A stretch of 64,000 nt of DNA from contig NC_088309.1 in assembly GCF_910592395.1 (NCBI RefSeq), forward strand, positions 24,368,599 through 24,432,598, in the 5' to 3' direction. The position numbers and the translations under genes are program-made. Positions 1 through 9,408 of this stretch are shown here, in pieces. The notes under the pieces were generated by a model. The model did not search any database and was not told the origin of the DNA. It worked only from the letters and a program-made list of their open reading frames with translations. Position 1 is the first letter of the stretch. The number at the start of each line of letters is the position of its first letter. This DNA is from Lineus longissimus. Its lineage: Eukaryota; Nemertea; Pilidiophora; Heteronemertea; Lineidae.

Positions 1-939
1 GGAGATTGACTCGTGGCAGGAGAAAGGAATTTGTAATTCATACGTTCTGAGTTCCTTTGAGAAAGTCGACCACGGTGCAAATCGAAAAATGTCATGGATA
101 TATTGGTATGTCTATTAAGTTGATGGAGAAGATTGAATGATCGACTGGGCTATTTTACCACCCATGAAGTGGCGGATAATACTTAAAAGGGTTTCCTGTT
201 TCAGGGAAGTCTCATACTTTTCTCGGATAACTCGGACTTTTCTCGGAGAAATCTCGTACAAATATGCAATTTCTACTGATTACGAATACGATTACAGTAC
301 TGTGATTTGTGATTCCGTCGATGTAATCCTGTCAAGATAATGCTGTTTAAGACAGTTCTCCCTTTCCAGTTGACAACTGATCATAGTGAGATCGATATTC
401 GAGATACCCTGACACGAGAAATTATAGCCACATTGATTGATTTCCTAATTACCTACATGACATGTAGTGATAAACTGTGTTAATCGTTAATTGCATTATT
501 TTGTAGTGTGGCTTGATCAAAGGAGCCTTGTGCGCGTGCGTTCGATATTCAGCATCTTGGCTATGATTTTGGTTTTGGAGTCTAACTGACATGTAACCGA
601 TTGACATCGCTCTACCAATTTGCGCCTTCGCTTTGAGAAGTATGTTACGGAGCCGAAGGAATGCCATGCACGGAAATCAGGAAGAGCATGACGCTGACCA
701 AAAACGTGCTAACGGTTCGAATTCAACGTTGTGATGGTTTCAGTTCTGGATGCTATCCGAATTCGTCAAAGCAATGGAATATTGAGTGTCTCAATTCATA
801 TGCATTTGGTGCTTGAGAAAGAAGTGTGCCGTCCAAGTCCTTGAACAAAATCAAAGTTTTCATCGGCCCTTTTTACAGTTTTTAGCCAAGTACTGGAATA
901 TAGTCCATGTAATCAGTTTTAATCCGCCGTATTTCGATA
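1..939. other. No gene recognised at left edge
   Basis: A+T-rich sequence with only short chance open frames. An in-frame TAA at about 910-912 precedes the start codon of the next gene, so that gene's coding region does not extend leftward within this exon. It could contain 5' UTR or promoter of the 940-1671 gene, but no clear TATA box or splice site was found. Confidence 0.5.
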
Positions 940-1671
940 ATGGATTCCACAAAGCCGCCCAAAATGCGTCAGCTTCCGCCCATAGACACGTCCCAGTTAA
1001 GGTGCCGAAGTATGCCGTCCAGTCCCGTTCCCGGTGCAAAAAGGCACGGAGTCCTTAGTCCGCAGATCAGGGACGACAGAAGTAAGTCCCGAGACAGGGC
1101 TAGAACCACAAATGAACTGTCGGTGACAGATCTCAGAGAAATGACTATGTTCACTCCTCCGCCCCCGAGATTCTTTGACACAGATCAGGAACTAAACCAT
1201 GTGGAATATAAAGGACCCTTTCCATCCATAAAAATTGAAAGGTGCGAGGAAGAGGAATTAAGTGAGCGCTTGTCAAATGTGAATTTAGGACCTGTGTACG
1301 TTCCAGACGGCTTGTCGAAGAGTCGCAGTATTGGAAGTTTGCCAGATGCCCGATCATTATCGCCAACAGGTTCGCCTTTATTGCTGAAGAGAAAGAAGGA
1401 AAACAAAGGCCTTCTTTCTACAAATGAATCAATTCTGCCTAAAAGCAGTTCTGAGGGTAACATCAGTGACTCTGTTTTAGATTTGAAACGAAACTCTGCA
1501 ATGGAGTTCGGAACCGGCGACTCGTTTTCACCATTTGAGGGTCGTGCTACGGTTCGGCAGCCATTTGGAGGCCATGGAACTCGCAATTTGGTGGCTTCCC
1601 CGAAGAAGCCGGCCTCCCCGAAGAAGCCGGCAAGACTTGTTCCCATTGAGTTCAATAAATCTCAAACGTGA
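940..1671 (+). CDS. Single-exon ORF, Ser/Pro-rich probably disordered protein, 243 aa, unknown function
   Basis: I do not recognise this protein. The frame is open for 243 codons, long for chance in this A+T-rich DNA. The ATG at 940 is the first after an in-frame TAA and has G at +4. The protein is rich in Ser, Pro, Arg and Lys. It has several proline-directed Ser sites (SSPVPG, VLSPQ, SLSPTGSP), an acidic patch (CEEEELSER, roughly residues 103-111), a basic KRKKENK patch near 150, and a C-terminal tandem ASPKKP-ASPKKP from an 18-bp duplication. No signal peptide, membrane segment or cysteine pattern is visible. This composition is typical of intrinsically disordered phosphoprotein or scaffold regions. 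It could be an intronless gene or the only exon of a larger gene inside the window; no convincing donor was found before the stop. Confidence 0.55.
   Translation: MDSTKPPKMRQLPPIDTSQLRCRSMPSSPVPGAKRHGVLSPQIRDDRSKSRDRARTTNELSVTDLREMTMFTPPPPRFFDTDQELNHVEYKGPFPSIKIERCEEEELSERLSNVNLGPVYVPDGLSKSRSIGSLPDARSLSPTGSPLLLKRKKENKGLLSTNESILPKSSSEGNISDSVLDLKRNSAMEFGTGDSFSPFEGRATVRQPFGGHGTRNLVASPKKPASPKKPARLVPIEFNKSQT
1596..1633 (+). repeat. 18-bp tandem duplication inside the 243-aa ORF
   Basis: The sequence ccccgaagaagccggc occurs twice in tandem and encodes ASPKKP twice near the C-terminus of the 940-1671 frame. The 18-bp unit keeps the frame. The DNA copies are nearly identical, which suggests a recent slippage event. 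Confidence 0.8.
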
Positions 1672-2754
1672 TAGGCCATGCAAACCTTCAGTTTTTAAAG
1701 TGACCGAAGACAGGCGCCGGGATTTCAACACGTTTAAAGACATTGGATTAATCTGTTGGCTGGTTAGGTTATGATGGATTGCCACATTGAAAGTAGGCCT
1801 ACGTGCGAGTAGTAGGTGATAGCCAAAGATGTTCGTTCACACTAGGAACTACGCTCTTCTCCAGCGTTTATTTTCACCGCTATAGGTGGCCTATTGACAG
1901 ATAAAGCAATGAGAAACTGCGAGGAACAATTGCGGGAACTGGAAACAACTTTTTGTTTCTGCTCAGAGACTGTATCAACCAGGGCTCCGTCTGGAGACAG
2001 TCAGCTCCAAAAAAGCCAGCTCATGACATTTTCTCTGCGGACTCAAAAGCTACATTTCTTTTATCAGTTTATCCGGCCAGCCCAGACGTAGACATTACCG
2101 CACTCGATTTGAGGATAAAAAATGGCGGTTCCGGTGTGCAAGGGATAGTAGTCCTAGGGCTGATAGTCCGTGTAACAATAGCCCGCATTGCTAAATGTTT
2201 TGGTTAGGGTTAGCGGTACAATAGATCATGCTGCTTAATTGATCAAATACAATGCTACCGGACTATGACTCCAGGGGGACTATATCCGCTGTCACACCGG
2301 CGCTCGTCCCTGTAGCGGAAATAACGTCAAGATGGGACTCTGACAACAATCAAGGCCAAGGTACATGTTGTTGATGATTATTCTAGTGTATCAAGGGAAG
2401 TATGAAAACCAATGCTAATCTGCGCTTTATATCGGAGCCATAGAAACAAACGGTTCACTGCTTTATTGATTGTCATTGCCTAGTGTAAAACCTGGCAGCT
2501 TGACCACCAAGGCGGTTTTTGCATCTCGTCGATCAATAACATGGCAGTAACACTGATTAGGATGGCAACAAGGTACATTGTATATACTTTTTTGGGCGTA
2601 ATTCTCGGTTTAATCATTACTTGTACTTTATAAGTGCCATTACAGTGTCTGTATGTCTATCAACACTGAGTTTCGAGTGAAGTGACAAAGCCTTGGGCAT
2701 GACATGTCATCCCTCAACTGACAATGGCTTTGTGATAACGACTTGTTGCACGTG
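1672..2754. other. Spacer, no gene recognised
   Basis: Only short overlapping frames, without splice context or protein-like composition. It may include the 3' UTR of the preceding ORF. No repeat family was recognised. Confidence 0.45.
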
Positions 2755-2884
2755 ACAATGGGTGATATGAATAAAGACTAGTAAACGATTTTACTTCAGT
2801 TTTGTACAGAAAGGCCTATAGTGTAAATGTACATGGAGTTTTTAGTAAAAGCAATTGCTAGTCTTTATTCATATCACCCATTGT
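2755..2884. mobile_element. MITE-like palindromic element, copy 1
   Basis: The element begins GGGTGATATGAATAAAGA at 2760 and ends with its reverse complement at 2879. The arms are about 35 bp of imperfect inverted repeat, and flanking acaat/attgt extends the pairing to 2755-2884. No coding capacity. A second copy in opposite orientation lies at 49852-49969, and the internal sequences also match when one copy is reversed. Two copies with matching interiors show that this is a mobile family and not a chance hairpin. The superfamily was not determined. Confidence 0.8.
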
Positions 2885-4299
2885 CTCATCTGTATCAAGG
2901 GAGCAATACCGTTATGGGCTTTTACATGGTGTTAAGTCTATGGGTTTCACTGTCTGAGATAACGCCAAGATAAGCTCTCAACTGGTCCCTTGAGGGAGGT
3001 TAGATACACGCTAAACATTCCCGTTGACGTGTTTCCAACGATACCTTTTGCGGGCGACACCTTTGAAACCGTTCATTTCGAAACTCTTCAAAAGGAAAAC
3101 TAAATATTTATATGGCATTCTCACCATGACGGCGCAGTTGTTGGAAATTTCTCACGAAGTGAATCCTATTGAAGCAGAATGTCACATCACATCATTAGCC
3201 CCGAGCATAAACAACCATTACTGACGCATGAATGGAATTACCAATTACAACACGCAGAAGCCAATTCATATCCCCCTTCCAATGATAAATATATACCTCC
3301 CATGTTGTACCTTGCCGTACATTTGAAGGTCGCCAACAAATCGCCGGTTGCTTGGCGACTGGCGTCCCCTTCCACGAAAGGTGCAGTCATTATTATTTGA
3401 TCCTCTTATCACTGTATCAATAGAACACAACGACAGTTGTTGTAATAAAGGCTGGCATGGTTCATGTTGTATAGCGGTGGAACCACAGACAAATCCTCTT
3501 TGAAATTTGTCAACTGGACTCCATCATCCACCACGAAGATGGGCATAACATCTGATTAATACATGTACATGTATGTACATGTACTATCCCAAACAAGGAT
3601 GGACTTAACATGAGCATCATACACAACAAGTGTTGGCGTATGAACATCTCAACACGTCGCGTCGCAACATGTCGTCGCACAACACCACGCAGACGTCAAG
3701 ACACACAGGACAATCAAACGGAAGTAGCCTGACAGATCGTCATTCACAACGGTATTATCAGCGGACCACAGCAGTCACATCACGTTTCGACCACGAACAT
3801 CTCAACACGGACTGGTGGAATATGAACATCATCGGCAACAAGGATGGGCGTAACTTAATGTTTCTTTACTATGCAAAGGATATGAAAAGGCAGACCAAAC
3901 TGAGCGTCTTATTTCTTATTTCTTTGCTAAAGTTATGAAGATAACTGACTGCAAGATTCACTGTGGAACCTTTTGCATTATACCTGTAAATCAAATCCGA
4001 CTGGAGCAGCACGTTTGCTCCCCTGCCGTTGGCCACCCATACTACATAGTACACACATAAAACGTCCCAATGGGAGTAATGCCGCGAGAATTTCCACTGC
4101 ACATAAGGGTCCTGGTATGTAAGTAAGTTCGGATAAAGATAAGCTGTGATCTAACGGTCGTCAGTATCATGTTTCGGGTTCATGGAATAACTCGTCCCCC
4201 CCCCCCCACCCCTTTAAAAAGGGGCGAATTTCCACCACAAACGGGGTAACTTTTAATTTTAAGTAATCGCGTAGTTCCACTTTTTTAGCTCAGATAGCG
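2885..4299. other. Spacer with degenerate short repeats
   Basis: No gene recognised. Around 3530-3870 phrases recur imperfectly: 'aacaaggatgg(a/g)c(t/g)taac' near 3593 and 3837, a related 'gatgggcataac' near 3539, and 'gaacatctcaacacg' near 3642 and 3804. This looks like an eroded duplication. A run of tandem palindromic ACATGTAC motifs is at 3561-3585, and a poly-C tract lies near 4195-4208. Confidence 0.4.
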
Positions 4300-4482
4300 C
4301 CAGCTGGTGTCCTGTCAAAATCATTGGTCGACCTGAGGCCGATGAGGAAACTCACGAAACTCTACAGGATGGCCAAGAAAGGTTTTCCCTTGCACAGTAG
4401 AATTCTACGGGGACACGGGGAGTCGAACCCGTGACCACCAGTTCGAAAGTCCAGTATTCTAACCGTTGAACTACAGTGGTTT
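4300..4482 (-). mobile_element. tRNA-Glu-derived SINE
   Basis: Read on the minus strand, about 4409-4480 resembles tRNA-Glu(UUC). There is an A-box-like region with CGGTTAGAATA, an anticodon-loop-like CTTTCGA, and a perfect B box GGTTCGACTCC (plus-strand 4419-4429). The anticodon stem does not pair and the acceptor ends do not match, so it is a tRNA-derived SINE head or pseudogene and not a working tRNA. It continues into a body containing TAGAATTCTACTGTGCAAGG and a TTCTTGGCCA motif. Closely related body sequence recurs without the tRNA head at 16263-16345, which supports a dispersed family. The 3' limit of the element is uncertain. Confidence 0.65.
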
Positions 4483-7400
4483 CATGTTTGAGTGGAGATT
4501 TTCTTCGCCTGTAAAAGCCAGGCTATGGCGATATGAACCTTATGTGAAATAGAGCGATATTTTTATTTCACACCAGCTTCAGACCACCAATTAGTTGAGA
4601 ATTCTTTATGTGGTTGCTACTTCGATGGAGTAAGGTATACATGGGCCAGTATGCATTGTATCAACTGATTTTCCCTGTGTACAATGTTTGCGTATAAAAG
4701 TGACCGACACATACCCTGGTCACATACTGCCGCAACGAGCTCTCACATGTCATTGGCAATCTGATAAAGCAAGGCTAAATGGGATATATATGCGTGTCGA
4801 CCGTCACCCAAATTGTTCCCTTGTATCCCATCATTCTTATCTGGAACTCGCCTTGCATGGGGATGAGGTATAAGTTGATGGTCTGTATTTTCTTCCCAGG
4901 GGAGAATATATGTACTTATGTACTCGATCGCCATTAGGGATACAGGGTTAAGTGACCGCTGCATGATGCCGTCTATATATAATTTACACTGTTGTCTTGG
5001 CATATCAAAAGCACATTGAAGAGGGAAACGATATCCTTTTCTCTGATTTTGTAATTCTTTGCAGACAAATAAAGTGGTATTTTTGGTAACTGCAACAATG
5101 ACTTTTATCAACATTGTGCTACGGTACATCAACCAATAAAAAATCGAAGGCGCCTTTTCGATATCGGTCGTCCGGCTGATGAAATTGATAAATACCCCAT
5201 TTCTGTACCTCCTGTAAGTCTCCTAGCAACTCCGGCACATGTCAGTTGTGTTGATGTGCGTCACCGGGGTCAACCGGCCTTAGTTGAACAAGTTGGTTTA
5301 AACAATATACAGTATGTGATGAAAGAACAATTGCGAGGGCAACCAAATCTAAATGTAAACACGATAAGAAGAGCAAACAAAGCAAAAAGGGACATATGTT
5401 GAGGGGGTTTTTTGTCCGAAAATCGCTTCTAGCAGGACCGTAGCTTCTCAAAAAGCATCTTGCAGAAAACGTAGCCACATCGACAACGATTAGAAATCAA
5501 CAATGAGTGTTGCGAACTTCGTTTTTATATGCTTGTTGTGTGCATCAAGTTCACGACCATCGTGGTTATAGATTTCTGGTCGTCAATGGTATTGGTAGGC
5601 AAAAGATGATTCTGGTTCATTTTGTCAGTCCAAGAATTCCACATTAAACTTAAACCGAAAAGATATACAAGTTGCTCATGCGAATTATGCGTAAAAGGAA
5701 GACATCGCAGCTTTATGTATACATCAGAAAATCCTCATTAGGGATTGGGTTAAATGTTTCATGCCCAGTATTCACATCAAAAATTAGTCAAACGAAGCAT
5801 TCTGTTACCATGAGAATATTGTTTGAATAATATTGCGTCATCGATGGCATCATATCACCATGGTTACTAAAGTGAAATTCTAGGCACCCGTTATTCTATT
5901 GGTATTTGGTAAGCATTAACTGTGCGTACTATTTGCCAGTTGTGGCTGGCGAATCCATGTTATTTTTTCTCCTTTTTGATCGAAGTGTTCTTTCTCAGTA
6001 ATTATTGAGTTTCACTACTATGGCCACCGAAGGGCCGGGAGGTACATGTTGCATCATATGTACATGCAATGAGAAATCCAAGCATCAACTTGAATGAATT
6101 CTTCAAAAGTTCAATAAAAATCTCAACTTCATTCGCAATTCGATTTGATCACCCAATATCCTGATGTACTTCGCATCACTGACGTATACTTTTGACATGT
6201 ACATGTCAAAAGTGCGTGTATAGGTATTTTTGATTGACAATGTCGATGGATAGAGTGTAAATTGCAGCGCAAAATGTTAAGATAGACCTTTGGTGTATAT
6301 ACCCCCTCCCCCACATCAAAAACTTTCAGAAAATCATTGAAAGTCATAAACACGGCCGTACCATGGAGTGGTACATGTAATACACTGCATTGACTATACA
6401 CCATGCAGACAACTCTTCCAATAACGAATTATTTCTCTTGGGAACACTTCGATAAAAAAGCTGCATAACACGACCGACTGTGCAATATTCTAGCACAGTA
6501 CTCTCCATAAATAATTCTTGTTGCATTTGCAGATTTGGAGACCGTGTTCATGGTTATGCAACATGCAACAGTGTTTTGTAACCGGATCTTAAAACACCGG
6601 TGAACGAGCTAAAAGCGTAAAATATTCAGATACTATTCATCGTTCAGAGCAATGTTAGGCTGCACCGATTACTACATTCTCTATGCAGATCGAAGGATAT
6701 GATCTCTGCTAATTCATTCATGACAGCACGAGAACCCGGATGTGTCACAGACGCGTGCGAAGTAAATTGAAAAAATTGGACAAAATTTCGTCCTGTCATT
6801 AGAGATGTAATTACCTCTTAATATCCGTTTTTTGCAATTACATGACCTCCCACAAGAATAAATATCTCAAATGTACAATCGAATATGATTACATGAGTAT
6901 TTTGTAGGTGAATTTCAATGCATTTGCGCCAAATGGATCCTTTTAAGGTCGCCAGCGAGTCCACTATAAAATCACCTCATCAAACTACTGGATTATGGAA
7001 CGGTATAAAATGACAATTGCTGAAATTACAGATTAAACGACAGAACATGATGATAGACCCGCTTAGTAATTTTATGGTACGATTTTCTCTGCAAAAGAAT
7101 CGATACAAGCTTTGCTTGGTAGCACAAGAAAAATGCCAAGGACAAGAACCGTGCTTTTGGTCCGTCTGTCATTCCTCTACATTTCACCTTCAACAATATT
7201 GCGAATTCAAGTGTCTTCAATGTGTCACTCGATGGCCTCTCATCATCGCCACGAACAACAGATTGGGAAGTCATTGCATGCAAGTTCGCCAGTTCTATAC
7301 TTATACAGCCAGACACAAAGTTTTCATGATTTGAAATCTTATTTCTGGTTTAACGACAGCACTACGACATCTAGTGCTCTTAGCTTGTATAGCTGTGTTT

Positions 7401-8278
7401 GGATACTGATGGGTTTTCAAAACCCGTAGTATTTCTCCGCTGAGAACCAGTCTCGAGTCGAATGCAATACGGCTCTTGCTGTCACCAAATAAATTGATAT
7501 GGAATGTTAACTGTCCAGGCCAAACAAGCATGCGTATATCATATGGTCACAGTGGCCATTTTGAATCAAGATTTAGCGACGTTTCATGGCAAATGCCTAT
7601 ATGGGTAGGGTGTTCAGCCTGGATTGAATTTGCTTTAAGATCATGTCAACAGCGTAATCACATTCATATACATGTAGTTCCTGCAGGAGCATTTCATAAC
7701 TCCCAAACATGCCAATATGCCAATGCATTCGGCCGCTGCAGTGTCAACAAACATTGGCCAGCACACAACAAAAAAACCAACAGAGAGCGATATCACTTTG
7801 ACTGAATTGATTGGCTTTTCAGTCACAGTCGCTGGCTGCATGCCAAAATTAAAAGAAAAGGCCTTGCTCGATCTGCCTGAAGCACGTACTCACTGGCATG
7901 AAATCGGAAATCGGACCAGACTTTTCAAAAATTAAAATCATCGTCAAAATAATTGAAATATACAGATGTGACATCAGTGCATCAATATTGGTCATTTTGC
8001 ATGGATGGTATGAGAGCCCAAAGCGCTCACTTAATTGGTCTGTCTGGTGAGTCTAAATTCAATGATAACCGCTGCCAGCTCAGAGGTCATTGGACATCCA
8101 GCCATTATCCGTAGCTGGTTCATGAGTTAGGAGCAGCTATGCTGGTCGGCCGTGGTGTAAAAAGCTGATTAACCCGATCCTCAGCCAGGGCAGAATGATG
8201 TATTCATCCTCTACTCCAATATGACTGAGGGTTATTTATACCTTCAACAAAGGACGTGCTTCCTTCTTACCGACAGCA
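4483..8278. other. Spacer, no gene recognised
   Basis: Many short frames on both strands (for example around 7017-7841) overlap each other and lack splice signals or recognisable motifs. The one notable structure is the 26-bp perfect palindrome at 6188-6213, listed separately. Confidence 0.45.
6188..6213. repeat. 26-bp perfect palindrome
   Basis: ACTTTTGACATGT is followed directly by its exact reverse complement ACATGTCAAAAGT, with no spacer. It could be a cruciform, a dimeric transcription-factor site, or an extreme case of the ACATGT palindromes common across the window. Confidence 0.9.
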
Positions 8279-8510
8279 CCAAATATTTTTTTCACTGGTC
8301 TTTTTTTCTGCTCAAAATGAAGCAACCCCATCAGTCCAAATATTTTTTTCACTCGTTTTTTTTCTGCTCAGAATGAAGCAACATCATCAGTCCCAAAACA
8401 TTTTTGACTTTGAATTTTTTTAGAATTTTGAACTTATGAAAAAAATTCAACTCTGAAGGATGAAAAATTTCTGAGTCCAAATGTTTTTTTCACTTGTTTT
8501 TTTCAACAAG
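8279..8510 (+). repeat. 57-bp A+T-rich tandem repeat upstream of K2P exon 1a
   Basis: Units starting ccaaatattttt begin at about 8279, 8336 and 8393 (degenerate), with a further partial unit at about 8477. The first two units share nearly the whole length, including ctgctca.aatgaagcaac. The array ends about 400 bp before the K2P start codon, so it lies in the likely promoter or 5' UTR region of isoform A. Confidence 0.8.
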
Positions 8511-8889
8511 CTATCTTTGTCTTGGCACAAAGCTGAATCATTTGTGCTTCATATTCTGCTTCCGTGACAACGAGTTTGACAGAGCAATCCTGTTACTCAG
8601 TAGCTGACGCTCATTGGCTAATAGTGTTGGAGCAAGCCTTGCTATTGTGTTCAGATTACGCCGCCGTCCGCCGCTCTGCTGACTGTGTTCGATAGCTTCC
8701 GACAGCAAGCGTTTCCTGGACAACAGTTCTAGTGAAGGCAGGGGAAATAGAACAAGCGACAAACCTGCGTCGCGAAGAGGTGGCGATGTGAGCTATCGAG
8801 TTTTGATGGTGATGCGGATTTATCTTTGAATCAATTGGAGTTCTAGTCGGGAGGTTCCGGTACGCGGTACGAGCGGTGACTCTCAAGCT

Positions 8890-8913
8890 ATGAGATTGGA
8901 AGTCAAATTATGA
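8890..8913 (+). promoter_or_regulatory. Upstream ORF overlapping the K2P exon 1a start codon (ATGA)
   Basis: ATG at 8890 opens a seven-codon frame, MRLEVKL, whose TGA stop at 8911-8913 overlaps the channel ATG at 8910-8912 as ATGA. If the transcript starts upstream, ribosomes would terminate on top of the channel start. This arrangement suits re-initiation, or skipping to the better-context ATG at 8931 (acaaaATGg). Whether 8890 is transcribed is inference. Confidence 0.5.
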
Positions 8914-9408
8914 AAGGAGATTTTGACAAAATGGAAAAGCAGCCGCCGAAAGTGATTACTACTGTTACCACTGATGTAACGGTTGTGGACTCGGCCAAGG
9001 AGCGCAAGAGGAAACGTGTCTTTGGCTGCTGCAGGAAGTTCTTCAGGGTACTTTTCAGCCATGTTGGACTATTCGCACTTGTCGTGCTCTACTCCTGCGT
9101 TGGGGGGTTTATCTTCGAACACCTCGAAACCACAAACGAAAAGAACATCTGTATCAAACAATACAATAAATATATCGAGGCCGAAAATGACACCATCGGG
9201 CGACTCTGGGAGGTATCAACGCAAGGATTAGACGAGTATGACACGAAGATTTCGTTCAAAAGGATCTTGGAAAAATTCAGGGATAGAGCTGTTTCGATCG
9301 AATACGACGGGACCAACTGTACGATGATGGGTCTCGAAGGAGGGACCGCCTACAAATGGTCCTGGGCAGGGGCTCTCATGTTCTCGGTTACTGTCATTAC
9401 CACGATAG
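8910..9408 (+). CDS. K2P channel first coding exon, isoform A
   Basis: This exon encodes residues 1-166 plus one base. A basic ERKRKR patch (31-36) precedes TM1 (about 50-70). The cap segment begins FEHLETTNEKN and holds Cys81 and two N-glycosylation sequons (NDT at 93, NCT at 136). The exon ends in pore helix 1, VTVITTI. The donor is ATAG|GTAGGT, and the single leftover G plus GT from the shared exon gives the filter Gly. The ATG at 8910 has weak context; Met8 (8931) lies in a stronger one and aligns with an internal Met of exon 1b (MEKQPP), so translation may start there. From TM1 to the pore, about 82 of 118 residues match exon 1b by hand count. Confidence 0.88.

Noticed and set aside
1185-1655. 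156-codon minus-strand ORF
   Set aside because: Antisense shadow of the 940-1671 frame; the plus-strand frame is longer and has the better start context.
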